From: Chromobacterium sp. ATCC 53434
Lineage (GTDB): Bacteria > Pseudomonadota > Gammaproteobacteria > Burkholderiales > Chromobacteriaceae
Assembly (NCBI RefSeq): GCF_002848345.1
Contig: NZ_CP025429.1
Coordinates: 868,001-932,000 of the forward strand
Length of the DNA stretch: 64,000 nucleotides
Direction: 5' to 3'
Below the pieces are notes generated by a model. That model was not told the origin of the DNA and searched no databases. It saw only the letters and a program-made list of their open reading frames with translations. Both the position numbers and the translations under genes were made by a program. This document shows, one piece after another, positions 8,528 to 16,142 of this stretch (position 1 is the stretch's first letter; each line of letters begins with the position of its first letter).

Positions 8528-8842
8528 ATGAAAACCTTTGCCAAAACCGCGGTCTGCCTGGCCATGTCGATGGGGATGTCCGTTGCCGGCGCCGCCGCCA
8601 TTTGCGATGGCAAGTGGGCCCTTGTCACGACGTATACCTGCGACGGTTCGCCGATGTACAAGATGGCCAAATGCATCCTGGTGGGACGCGACAAGAACCT
8701 GGACGGCAAGTGGGACGATGGCGACGAGTTCCAGGTCCGCTTCGAGGACGAGGCGTGGCAGTCTATCGATTACGCGAAGGCCTGCACCGGCGACAACGCC
8801 CACTTTTGCGACAAGCCCGAGAAGGCGCAGTGCCTGAAGTGA
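8528..8842 (+). CDS. Small secreted Cys-rich protein with EF-hand-like loop
   Basis: Protein of 104 residues that I do not recognise. A Sec signal peptide (MKTFAKTAVCLAMSM then a cleavage site near AGAAA) precedes a mature domain of about 80 residues with six cysteines, consistent with three disulfides in the periplasm or outside. DKNLDGKWDDGDE in its middle follows the calcium-loop pattern D-x-N-x-D-G-x-x-D, as in EF-hand or dockerin loops. The gene stands alone; the 230 bases upstream show a promoter-like AT-rich patch (8487-8520) with no recognised operator. The reading frame has normal codon use, so it is likely real. Confidence 0.7.
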   Translation: MKTFAKTAVCLAMSMGMSVAGAAAICDGKWALVTTYTCDGSPMYKMAKCILVGRDKNLDGKWDDGDEFQVRFEDEAWQSIDYAKACTGDNAHFCDKPEKAQCLK

Positions 8843-8896
8843 GCGGCTTCGCCATCGCCGCCTTCAGGCTCGCCGGCATGGCTTGCTTGTCGGCGC

Positions 8897-9232
8897 TCAG
8901 GGATCCGGCGGGCGCGGCAGCGCTTGCGCGCCGGGGATGTCCGGCGCGCCGCGCTGGACCTCGGCCTTCGTGATGACCGGGGCCGCGTCCGGCCGCCAGC
9001 TGTTGCCGCCCTTTTTGACCGGCGGCAGCGCCGGGCGGGCAGGGGGCCGCCATGCCGTGATCGGCGTGGCCTGATCGGCTATGGGCGCGATGGGCCGAGT
9101 CGGCGGCGCGGCGGCCGGTTTGGCCGTGGTCGGCGGAGCGGGGGGCGTCGCCGCCGGCCATAGCCGCCAGGCGCCGCCGCCGGCCGCCGCGACGGCAAGC
9201 AGAACGGCGGGCCAGACGCGGCGCCGGCTCAC
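8897..9232 (-). CDS. Hypothetical single-pass membrane protein, translationally coupled to glucoamylase
   Basis: The frame opens with GTG overlapping the TGA of the glucoamylase gene (GTGA), giving 111 residues. An N-terminal basic start and one hydrophobic segment (about residues 7-20) are followed by a Pro/Ala-rich tail. I do not recognise a family. The 4-base overlap and unbroken frame support expression with the glucoamylase, for instance as an anchor or export helper, but this is only inference. It could still be a non-coding shadow of GC-rich sequence. Confidence 0.5.
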   Translation of the reverse strand: MSRRRVWPAVLLAVAAAGGGAWRLWPAATPPAPPTTAKPAAAPPTRPIAPIADQATPITAWRPPARPALPPVKKGGNSWRPDAAPVITKAEVQRGAPDIPGAQALPRPPDP

Positions 9233-11853
9233 CAGCCGACCTGGTCGTTCAGGTTCAGGCCGCCGCTGGCCGGCGTCTGCAGGCTGCGGTTGCCGGTCAG
9301 GCTTTCCCAGACGACGCTGCCGTCGGCGTTCTTGCGGTAGTACTTGTAGGCGATCTTCTGGCCGGCAGGCAGGTTGACGCCGTTCCGCCACGACGGGTAG
9401 GCGGCGGCATCCAGCGGAATGCCGAGGTCGGTGTTCCAGCCGCCCAGCTGGCGCGCGTCGCCGGTGACGTAGAGCTGCTGGCCCCATTGCATGGCGGCGC
9501 CGGCGTTGATGGCCACCGCCACCTCGCCGGCCTTGGGCGCGGCGCGGCAGTTGTTGTAGCGCGCGCAGACCACCTGCGGGATGTCGATCACGCGGCCGGC
9601 GTTGATCGAGGCCAACAGGCTGATGTATTCGCCCATCGCCCAGTTCAGTGGTCCCATCGACTTGGTGGCGCTGCCCGGCCGGTAGCCGACCGGCGTCGTC
9701 ACCGCCCAGCCGTCCGGCAGCGTCGCGCTGTTCGACCACACCTGCTCCGGCAGCATGCCTTCCGGCGTGGCCAGCAGCTTCAGCGTGGCGAAGTACGGTT
9801 GGCCGGCGCCGCCGGCGCCCTGGCGGGCGATCTCGTACATGCCGCGCTCGGCGGTGAAGATCGGCCACAGCCGGCCGACGCCGGCGCCGTCGAAGTCGCC
9901 GCCGTCGTTGTGCTCGCCGTAGCCATCGAAGTTGTAGCGGAACCAGGCGTTGGCCGGCAGCCTGGGCGCGCCGGGCAGCGCCAGATACTGGCCGAGCACG
10001 CTGTCGAACACCGATATGGTGTTGACGATGGTCGGGTCGTCGGCGCGCTTGACACCCATCCGCACCAGTTCGAGGAAGCCGCCGTCGACGACGCGGCGCG
10101 CGTCGTGGCTGCCGCCGCCGTTCTTGACCGTCAGCGTCTGCGGCGCGTCCGGCCCGGCCGACGGATTGAAGCTGGCGCGGTCGGCGCCGGCGCCCGAGCG
10201 ATTGGCCGGATTGATCCGGATGTAGTAGCTGCCGTTGCCGAAGCCACCGCTGCTGGTGTAGGTCCAGGCGGCGACGTTCTGCTGCCAGTAGTCGGCGGCG
10301 GACAGATAGCGGCCGGCGCTGGCGTCGTCGCCGTTGGCGCGGGCGATGTCGGCGGCGGCCACCAGGCCGGCGATCTCGGCGGCGATGGTGGGCGGCGAGT
10401 AGCCGGCATTCTCCTCCCAGCGCTCCTGGTAGCTCCACGGACCGGTGGAAACGATGTAGTCGGCGGTCAGCTTGATCTTGGGCCAGAGCGGATTGGACAC
10501 CGTAGTGCCCAGCCGCCAGGCCAGCAGGATGGGCATCGCCTGCTCGTCCATCTGCGTGCCCTGCCAGTACGGCCAGCCGCTGATCCAGGCATTTTGCGGA
10601 AAGCGGCCGACGCGGCTGTAGCCGGCGGCGCAGCCGGGCGCGTTGTACTCGGCCGCGCCGCAGTCGCTGCGCTGCTGCAGCGTGTTGAACAGATAGCCGA
10701 CCACCGCGCTCGCGGTGGCGGCGTCGCCGGCGGTATAGAGGGCGTTGGCGAATTTGAACAGGTCGCGCGGCCACACCAGGTGGTAGCCGCCCTGATTGGC
10801 GTCGCCCTGGGTCTCGCCCCACGGCGTGCCGATGCCGGCGATCATCGCGCCGTTGCTCTTGTCCTGCATCGTCTTCAGCGTCATCGCCGCCAGATAGTAG
10901 CGGTCGTCGGCCAGGCCGCCCTGGGTGGACAGGCCGGCGGCATAGGCATGCCAGGCCTGGTCGTACTGTTGCTGGGCGACGGAGAGGTCGCCGCCCAGCG
11001 AGGCGGCTGCGGTGTTGACGGCGTCGCCCTGGCTCTTGCCGAAGCCCAGCACCACGTCGAAGGACACGCTGTTCGCCGTCGGATCGCCCAGATCCAGCCA
11101 GCCCATCTGCGCGACATTGCCGTTGCTGGCCGAGCCGTAGGTCCAGTTCATCGCCTGGTCGCCGCTGCCTATCAGATCGGTCCAGCCGTCGCTGTTGCCG
11201 ACGAAGCCGTTGGACAGCATCGCCTGGCCGTTGACGGTTTTCCACGGCCGGCTGGCCATCAGCGCCGACGCGCGGCTGTTATGACTGGCGGCCAGCGCGT
11301 AGCCGCCGGCGGTGGCCACGGTCTGGGCGCTGTTGCCGGCGCCGGCGTTGTCCAGATAGGGCTTGAACAGCGTGTAGACATTGAAGTCGCCGACGGTACG
11401 GCCGTTCAGCGCGGTGAAGGTCACGCGCTGCACCAGCGCGTCGCGGGCGGGATCGGCGAAGATGCGCTTGCTGATCCGCCAGTTGTGGCTGTCGTTGCCG
11501 GTGCTGGCGATCCAGCTCATCGTGCGCGTGTCGCTCTGGCCGGCGGCGTAGGCCTGGCGTTTTTCCTCGTCGACGAAGGTCCGGCCGGCGTCGCCGACCA
11601 GGAATTGCAGATCCACCGATTCCGGCGTGTCCAGCACCGGGTAGTAGACCTCGGACACGATGCCGCGGTAGCCGGTGAAGTAGACGCGGGAAGGGCTGTT
11701 CACCGCGGTGCCGACGAAGGACTTGGCGGCCGGACCGCGGACTGGCGCGTCGCCGGGCGCGCCAAAGGCTTCCGCGGCTTGCGCCGCCGGAGCGAACAGG
11801 CCGGCGATCAGGATGCCCAGCAGGGCGGGGCGGCTCAGGGACCGATGGGACAT
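9229..11853 (-). CDS. Secreted glucoamylase (GH15) with C-terminal starch-binding domain
   Basis: Glucan 1,4-alpha-glucosidase of 874 residues that frees glucose from starch or glycogen ends outside the cell. A signal peptide ends near AAQAAEA. An N-terminal beta-sandwich domain is followed by the GH15 barrel, with GGYHLVWPRDLFKFANAL and the catalytic-acid region SYQERWEENAGYSPP. The last 100 residues (VAVAINAG..LYVTGDARQLGGWNTD..IAYKYYRKNADGSVVWE, shown in parts) look like a CBM20 starch-binding module. It is followed by a coupled small gene. The promoter must lie in 11854-12080; no regulator was recognised there. Confidence 0.93.
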   Translation of the reverse strand: MSHRSLSRPALLGILIAGLFAPAAQAAEAFGAPGDAPVRGPAAKSFVGTAVNSPSRVYFTGYRGIVSEVYYPVLDTPESVDLQFLVGDAGRTFVDEEKRQAYAAGQSDTRTMSWIASTGNDSHNWRISKRIFADPARDALVQRVTFTALNGRTVGDFNVYTLFKPYLDNAGAGNSAQTVATAGGYALAASHNSRASALMASRPWKTVNGQAMLSNGFVGNSDGWTDLIGSGDQAMNWTYGSASNGNVAQMGWLDLGDPTANSVSFDVVLGFGKSQGDAVNTAAASLGGDLSVAQQQYDQAWHAYAAGLSTQGGLADDRYYLAAMTLKTMQDKSNGAMIAGIGTPWGETQGDANQGGYHLVWPRDLFKFANALYTAGDAATASAVVGYLFNTLQQRSDCGAAEYNAPGCAAGYSRVGRFPQNAWISGWPYWQGTQMDEQAMPILLAWRLGTTVSNPLWPKIKLTADYIVSTGPWSYQERWEENAGYSPPTIAAEIAGLVAAADIARANGDDASAGRYLSAADYWQQNVAAWTYTSSGGFGNGSYYIRINPANRSGAGADRASFNPSAGPDAPQTLTVKNGGGSHDARRVVDGGFLELVRMGVKRADDPTIVNTISVFDSVLGQYLALPGAPRLPANAWFRYNFDGYGEHNDGGDFDGAGVGRLWPIFTAERGMYEIARQGAGGAGQPYFATLKLLATPEGMLPEQVWSNSATLPDGWAVTTPVGYRPGSATKSMGPLNWAMGEYISLLASINAGRVIDIPQVVCARYNNCRAAPKAGEVAVAINAGAAMQWGQQLYVTGDARQLGGWNTDLGIPLDAAAYPSWRNGVNLPAGQKIAYKYYRKNADGSVVWESLTGNRSLQTPASGGLNLNDQVGW

Positions 11854-12086
11854 GCTTGTTGTCTCCTTGTTATGGCGCTGCTGTTGACGAAGCGTTGAGG
11901 CTTGATGTCAATGTAATTTTGTTACGAGAATATACCAAAAAATTTAATCGTCATGAATTGGCCGGTCTCGATTTGGCCAGACGCTCGGCCGCGACGGCGG
12001 AAGACCGCGCCGGCAGCCGTCATAAAGGACGGCGACAGCCGTGGGGCGGCGCGTCGAAGCTGTAATTTTGTGACGCCGGTCAAATA

Positions 12087-12109
12087 AAGATGTATTATTT
12101 GTACATCTT
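12087..12109. promoter_or_regulatory. NsrR operator 1 upstream of hmp
   Basis: AAGATG-N11-CATCTT, an exact match to both half-sites and the same architecture as the norB box. It would cover the -10 region of the distal hmp promoter. Confidence 0.88.
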
Positions 12110-12115
12110 TTATCG

Positions 12116-12142
12116 ATCCCCCCGGCTGAAGGGGGATTTTTT
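12116..12142 (+). terminator. Terminator-like hairpin inside the hmp leader
   Basis: ATCCCCC (12116-12122) pairs with GGGGGAT (12131-12137), an 8-base loop between, then TTTTT. No rightward gene lies upstream, so a transcript from the distal hmp promoter would meet it before reaching hmp. It lies between the two NsrR boxes. Confidence 0.7.
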
Positions 12143-12150
12143 CGGCATTA

Positions 12151-12173
12151 AAAATGTATTTTATAAACATGTT
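12151..12173. promoter_or_regulatory. NsrR-like operator 2 upstream of hmp
   Basis: AAAATG-N11-CATGTT, a 23-base near-palindrome with one change from the consensus in each half-site, placed symmetrically. It ends 12 bases before the hmp start codon and contains a TATAAA that could be a -10 for a proximal promoter. Confidence 0.6.
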
Positions 12174-12185
12174 AAGGAGCGCAGC

Positions 12186-13400
12186 ATGCTGAGCGAACAA
12201 ACCCGATCCCTGGTCAAGGCCACCGTGCCGGTGCTGCAACAGCACGGCGTGGCGCTGACCAGCCATTTCTACCGCCGCATGTTCGAACACAATCCGGAAC
12301 TGAGGAACCTGTTCAATCAGGGCCATCAGCATTCCGGCCAGCAACAGCAGGCGCTGGCGATGGCGGTGCTGGCCTACGCCCAGCACATCGACGATCCGTC
12401 TCCGCTGCTGCCGGTGCTGACCCGCGTCGCGCACAAGCATGTCAGCCTGGGCATACGCGCCGAGCATTACCCCATTGTCGGCAAGCATCTGCTGGCGTCG
12501 ATACGCGAGGTGCTGGGCGAAGCGGCAGGCGACGAGCTGATCCAGGCCTGGGCCGAGGCCTACGGCCTGCTGGCCGACACGCTGATCGGCATCGAGAACG
12601 ACATGTATCGCGACGCCACCAACGCCGACGGCGGCTGGAGCGGCTGGCGGCCGTTCCGGGTGGCGAGAAAGGAGGCGGAGAGCGAGGAAATCACGTCCTT
12701 CTATCTGGCGCCCGGCGACGGCGGCGCGCTGCCGTCGTTCAAGTCTGGCCAGTACGTGTCGGTCAAGCGCTTCATCGCCGAGTGGGGGCTGAGCCAGCCG
12801 CGCCAGTACAGCCTGTCCGACGCGCCCAACGGCGAATATCTGCGGATATCGGTCAAACGCGAGGACGCGGCCGACGGCAAACCGGCCGGCCGGATGTCCA
12901 ATCTGCTGCATCGCGAGGTCCAGGTTGGCGACGTGCTGGAACTGAGCGCGCCGCGGGGCGATTTCTTCCTGCATGAGGACCGGACCGGGCCGGCGGTGCT
13001 GATCAGCGCCGGCGTCGGCCAGACGCCGATGCAGGCGATGCTGGGCAGCTTGCTCGAGCGCGGCGGCCGCGAAGTGCGTTTCCTGCATGCGGCGCGCCAC
13101 GGCGGCGCGCACGCGATGGGCGCCAGGCTGCGTCAGCTGGCCGAACGCCACCGGCAGTTGCAGATCCATGTCTGCTACGAAACCCCGCGGCGGCAGGACG
13201 CCGCCGGTGTCGACTACCATTCCGCCGGCCGGCTGGACCTGGACGGGGTGAAGGGCATGGCGCTGCTGCCGGACGCCGATTACTACCTGTGCGGACCGCT
13301 GGGCTTCATGAACGCGCAACGCGACAGCCTGCGTCGCCTGGGCGTGGCCGCCGAACGCATCCACTACGAAGTGTTCGGCTCCAATCCGCAGGCCGATTGA
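12186..13400 (+). CDS. hmp: Flavohaemoglobin, nitric oxide dioxygenase
   Basis: Cytosolic enzyme of 404 residues that turns NO and O2 into nitrate with NAD(P)H. The globin domain (1-140) has the proximal His in VAHKHVSLGI; the FAD domain has RQYSLSD; the NAD domain has GVGQTPMQAML and ends with EVFGS. Start chosen with TAAGGAG upstream. Two NsrR boxes precede it and nsrR follows 69 bases later in the same direction, so repression by NsrR and induction by NO are expected, possibly with read-through into nsrR. It works alongside the norB product, covering aerobic as opposed to anaerobic NO removal. Confidence 0.96.
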   Translation: MLSEQTRSLVKATVPVLQQHGVALTSHFYRRMFEHNPELRNLFNQGHQHSGQQQQALAMAVLAYAQHIDDPSPLLPVLTRVAHKHVSLGIRAEHYPIVGKHLLASIREVLGEAAGDELIQAWAEAYGLLADTLIGIENDMYRDATNADGGWSGWRPFRVARKEAESEEITSFYLAPGDGGALPSFKSGQYVSVKRFIAEWGLSQPRQYSLSDAPNGEYLRISVKREDAADGKPAGRMSNLLHREVQVGDVLELSAPRGDFFLHEDRTGPAVLISAGVGQTPMQAMLGSLLERGGREVRFLHAARHGGAHAMGARLRQLAERHRQLQIHVCYETPRRQDAAGVDYHSAGRLDLDGVKGMALLPDADYYLCGPLGFMNAQRDSLRRLGVAAERIHYEVFGSNPQAD

Positions 13401-13469
13401 GTCCGGCGATTGAGACGGCGGCGCATCCGCGTTATGCTGCCGCCGACTCTCTGAACTGACTAGAACGCC

Positions 13470-13907
13470 ATGCAACTGACCCGATTCACCGACCTCGGCC
13501 TGCGCGTGCTGATGTATCTGACCGGCCAGCAGCCCGGCCAGCTGGCCACCATCCCGGAGATCGCCGAGCGGTTCGAGGTGTCGCGCAACCATCTGGTCAA
13601 GGTGGTGCACTTCATGGCGCAGCAGGGCTGGCTGGCCACCACGCGCGGCAAGGGCGGCGGCATGGCGCTGGCGCGGCCGCCCGGGCACTACCGGCTGGGC
13701 GAGGTGGTGCGCGCGCTGGAGGGCAAGCCGCAGCTGATAGACTGCGCCGAGCCGCCGTGCGCGCTGAGCCGCGGCTGTCTGCTGAAGGGCGCGCTGGACG
13801 AGGCGCTGGCGGCCTTTTTCCTGACGCTGGACGGCTATACGCTGAGCGATATCGTCGCCAGTCCCACAGGCGAAGCCATCATCCGCCTTCACCGTTCGAG
13901 CCGCTGA
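13470..13907 (+). CDS. nsrR: NO-sensing Rrf2-family repressor NsrR
   Basis: Iron-sulfur repressor of 145 residues. The N-terminus MQLTRFTDLGLR and the winged helix with VSRNHLVKVVH and RGKGGG match NsrR. Cluster cysteines C92, C97 and C103 (DCAEPPC then GC) are all there. NO attacks the cluster and frees the DNA. Matching operators are at 5368, 12087 and 12151. The stop codon lies inside a 20-bp inverted repeat that continues into a duplicated 58-bp element, so the 3' end adjoins a repeat insertion; the last residues may not be ancestral. Confidence 0.95.
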   Translation: MQLTRFTDLGLRVLMYLTGQQPGQLATIPEIAERFEVSRNHLVKVVHFMAQQGWLATTRGKGGGMALARPPGHYRLGEVVRALEGKPQLIDCAEPPCALSRGCLLKGALDEALAAFFLTLDGYTLSDIVASPTGEAIIRLHRSSR

Positions 13908-13997
13908 TAGCGCCCTGATCCTGCGTTGCGCCTCCTTGCCGTACGATGTGTACTGTCTGCGTCGGCGCGCCTTGGCTCAGGGCGCTATCAGCGGCTC
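13898..13997. repeat. 20-bp perfect inverted repeat spanning the nsrR stop
   Basis: Bases 13898-13917 are the exact reverse complement of 13978-13997, separated by 60 bases. The left arm contains the nsrR stop codon (13905-13907). The right arm overlaps the 3' end of the first 58-bp repeat. Confidence 0.85.
13923..13980 (+). repeat. 58-bp direct repeat, copy 1
   Basis: Identical to 14016-14073; the copies are 93 bases apart start to start. It contains a near-palindromic core GTACGATGTGTAC. Read leftward it gives an open frame with GAPTQTVHIVRQGGA, but that comes from the repeat and shows no other sign of being a gene. Confidence 0.88.
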
Positions 13998-14015
13998 TGG
14001 TGCCTGAGTCATTCG

Positions 14016-14073
14016 GCGTTGCGCCTCCTTGCCGTACGATGTGTACTGTCTGCGTCGGCGCGCCTTGGCTCAG
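14016..14073 (+). repeat. 58-bp direct repeat, copy 2
   Basis: All 58 bases match copy 1. The region 13908-14123 has no gene and is filled by these repeats and their flanks. A dispersed intergenic element of this genome is the likeliest explanation. Confidence 0.88.
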
Positions 14074-14123
14074 CGCTTTTGTCTGCGGCGCTTGATTCGA
14101 CATCCGGATTTATGTGTCGGCGC

Positions 14124-14504
14124 TTAGGCTGTCGCCGGGCCTTTCAGCTCCACGCCGTTGCCGTCCGGGTCGCGCAGATAGATCGACGGGCCGACGCCTT
14201 CGGCGCCGAAACGCTGCTTGGCCGGTTCGACGGCGATGCCCAGCCGGGAGAGGTGGTCGCGGATCGCGTCTTCGTCGAACGGTTCCACCCGCAGACAGAA
14301 GTGATCGACATTGCTGCCTGACGGCTCGCCTCCGGCCAACAGGTCGATCAGCGCGCTGCCGGCGTCCAGATGCACCAATCCCAGTTTTTCCTGTCTTTTC
14401 ACCACGCGGCAGCCCAGCGTTTCCAGATAGAAGCGTTCCGAACGGACGGGGTCGGCGACGCGCAGCACGATGTGGTCAATTCCTCGGATGCGAAACGGGA
14501 TCAT
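14124..14504 (-). CDS. VOC-family (glyoxalase/dioxygenase fold) protein
   Basis: Protein of 126 residues with the vicinal oxygen chelate fold. The start IRGIDHIVLRVAD has the first metal His, DHFCLRV the second, and the end YLRDPDGNGVELKG the Glu. Such proteins handle small electrophiles or antibiotics; the substrate is not clear. GGAGA precedes the start. Alone on its strand. Confidence 0.88.
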   Translation of the reverse strand: MIPFRIRGIDHIVLRVADPVRSERFYLETLGCRVVKRQEKLGLVHLDAGSALIDLLAGGEPSGSNVDHFCLRVEPFDEDAIRDHLSRLGIAVEPAKQRFGAEGVGPSIYLRDPDGNGVELKGPATA

Positions 14505-14619
14505 GGCATTCTCCGGTGGGGGGATGTTGATATGCTATTTAAATTAATGCTTGATGTTAAATTGTTATTTTTCATGACGTCGATAGCGCCGTAGACGGCG
14601 CCGGGACGCTGGGGGACAT

Positions 14620-14961
14620 ATGGAGTGGCTGTCCGGCCTGCCGCGTGTGGCGGGCCTGTTCGTGTTGACCGCATTGGCCGAGATCGTCGGCTGCTATCTG
14701 CCGTGGCTGGTGTTGCGCGAGGGCAGGCCCTTGTGGTTGCTGATGCCGGCGGCGCTGTCGCTGGCGCTGTTCGCCTGGCTGTTGACCCTGCATCCGGCGG
14801 CGGCCGGCCGCACCTACGCCGCTTACGGCGGCGTCTACGTGGCGGTGGCGATAGGCTGGCTGTGGCTGGTGGACGGCGTGCGGCCGGATCGCTGGGACGC
14901 GATCGGCTGCGCGCTGGCGCTGGCCGGCATGGCGGTGATCATGCTGGCGCCGCGCGGCTAG
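14620..14961 (+). CDS. ynfA: YnfA/UPF0060 family small membrane protein
   Basis: Inner-membrane protein of 113 residues with four hydrophobic segments. [18 protein letters not shown] and [14 protein letters not shown] are hallmarks of the YnfA family, which is related to small multidrug transporters. Function in the cell is not settled. The transposon-interrupted transporter converges on it from the right. Confidence 0.92.
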   Translation: MEWLSGLPRVAGLFVLTALAEIVGCYLPWLVLREGRPLWLLMPAALSLALFAWLLTLHPAAAGRTYAAYGGVYVAVAIGWLWLVDGVRPDRWDAIGCALALAGMAVIMLAPRG

Positions 14962-14970
14962 GCGGCCGCA

Positions 14971-15035
14971 TCAGGCCGCGGTACGACGCGCCGGCGAGCT
15001 GGCGGCGTGGCCGCGTCTGGATGCGTACAGGCCTA
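14971..15035 (-). pseudogene. 3' remnant of the YdcZ-type transporter cut off by the IS element
   Basis: Reading leftward from the IS junction, the bases give GLYASRRGHAASSPARRTAA and a TGA stop at 14971-14973, in frame with the last native codon (CTA, 16158-16160) on the other side of the element once one TA duplicate is removed. This is thus the original C-terminal coding sequence, now detached. Confidence 0.8.
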
Positions 15036-15048
15036 TTAATCCGGCAGT
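15036..15048. repeat. IS630 terminal inverted repeat, left
   Basis: TTAATCCGGCAGT, matched exactly in reverse complement at 16145-16157. Confidence 0.9.
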
Positions 15049-15067
15049 CAAATACCGTACAGAAAGC

Positions 15068-16114
15068 TCATGCCGCGTAGCGGATTTTTTCATGCCGGAA
15101 GTACGACCGGATTCTGGCCGGCTGCTTCTGCAATGAGCGTAAATGGGACAGCACTTTCCCTTGAAGTTGACCGTCTGATCGAACCGGCTCACCTGCGCTC
15201 ATTCTGGCCTTCAGGTCGCCGTTCAAGTATTCATCCGGGTTCAGTTCCGGTGAGTAGCTGGGCAGGAAGAACAACTCAATCGCCTTCTTGTTCTCTTCCT
15301 CCTCCAACCATGCTTGCACCAGCTTGCTGTGATGCACGCGCAAGTTGTCGAGGATCAAGAACACCTTCTTGCCGCCAGCATCACGGATCAGCCGCATCAG
15401 AAACTTGATCAGCACCCGGGCCGTCAAGGTCTCCCGGTACAGCATGAAGCGCATCTTGCCTTGGTTGGTAATGGCCGAAATCAAGTTGATGCGCGCTCTT
15501 TTCGATTGGGATAACACCAGAACTGGGGTTTGGCCTTTTGGGGCGTAGCCACGCGGAAAGTGCTCAACACTCGACACCGCCGATTCGTCGCCCCAGCTGA
15601 TTTCAGCCATTTCCGCTTTGGCACGCGCGACGATAGCCGGGTATTCCTCCTTGAGCCATTTCTCGACTGCTGCCGGTCGCTGCTCATAAGCGCGTTTGAG
15701 CGGGCGCTGCGGCGTAAAGCCCCAGCGGGCCAAGTACAGACGGACAGTACGGATCGGCAGATCGATCAGAAACATCTGCTTGATTACAGCCTTGACCGCC
15801 TGAGCACTCCACAGGGCAAACCTCAGCTTCATCTGGTCTGGCGTGCGATCCACGATGTCCTGCTTGATCCGGGCTTCCTGCGCCTCGGTCAGCCGACGGC
15901 CGGTGCCTTCGGCGCGACCGCGCTTCTGTTCTTTGAATCCCTGCGCACCTAGTGCTGCCTCACGCACCACCCAGGCGGAAATGGTGGGGCGGCGCAGCCC
16001 GAGTTCTTCGGCAATACTGGCTTGAGACCGGCCTCGCTTGTACATCCGGATAGCGGTACGCCTCAGCTGCTCACGGGCGGCCAGTTCAAGCTTGCGCACA
16101 TCGATTTTTTCCAT
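15068..16114 (-). CDS. IS630-family transposase (DDE type)
   Basis: Transposase of 348 residues. The N-terminal half has a paired helix-turn-helix (RSQASIAEELGLRRPTISAW). The DDE residues are visible in ISWGDESAV, FLILDNLRVHHS and SYSPELNPDEYLNG. The ATG at 16114 was chosen; a TTG at 16129 could add five residues. The frame is uninterrupted, so the enzyme may be active. Confidence 0.93.
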   Translation of the reverse strand: MEKIDVRKLELAAREQLRRTAIRMYKRGRSQASIAEELGLRRPTISAWVVREAALGAQGFKEQKRGRAEGTGRRLTEAQEARIKQDIVDRTPDQMKLRFALWSAQAVKAVIKQMFLIDLPIRTVRLYLARWGFTPQRPLKRAYEQRPAAVEKWLKEEYPAIVARAKAEMAEISWGDESAVSSVEHFPRGYAPKGQTPVLVLSQSKRARINLISAITNQGKMRFMLYRETLTARVLIKFLMRLIRDAGGKKVFLILDNLRVHHSKLVQAWLEEEENKKAIELFFLPSYSPELNPDEYLNGDLKARMSAGEPVRSDGQLQGKVLSHLRSLQKQPARIRSYFRHEKIRYAA

Positions 16115-16142
16115 GCCGGAAGTATACAATCTGTACGGATTA

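Larger units (their letters stand above)
11854..12185. promoter_or_regulatory. Divergent control region between glucoamylase and hmp
   Basis: A 332-base gap with no supported gene. The left half should hold the leftward glucoamylase promoter; the AT-rich patch 11911-11950 is the best candidate. A direct repeat TGTAATTTTGT(T/G)ACG occurs at 11912-11926 and 12061-12075, with unknown binder. The right half has two NsrR-type boxes and a terminator-like hairpin, listed separately. A possible hmp promoter is TTGTGA (12068-12073) and TATTAT (12093-12098), the latter inside NsrR box 1. Confidence 0.6.

Noticed and set aside
13923..14073. Possible CRISPR array from repeated units
   Set aside because: Only two copies, 58 bp long, with a 35-base gap and no cas genes.
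13879..14103. Minus-strand frame with a repeated GAPTQTVHIVRQGGA peptide
   Set aside because: It is produced by the duplicated DNA element and overlaps the end of nsrR; no ribosome site or other support.
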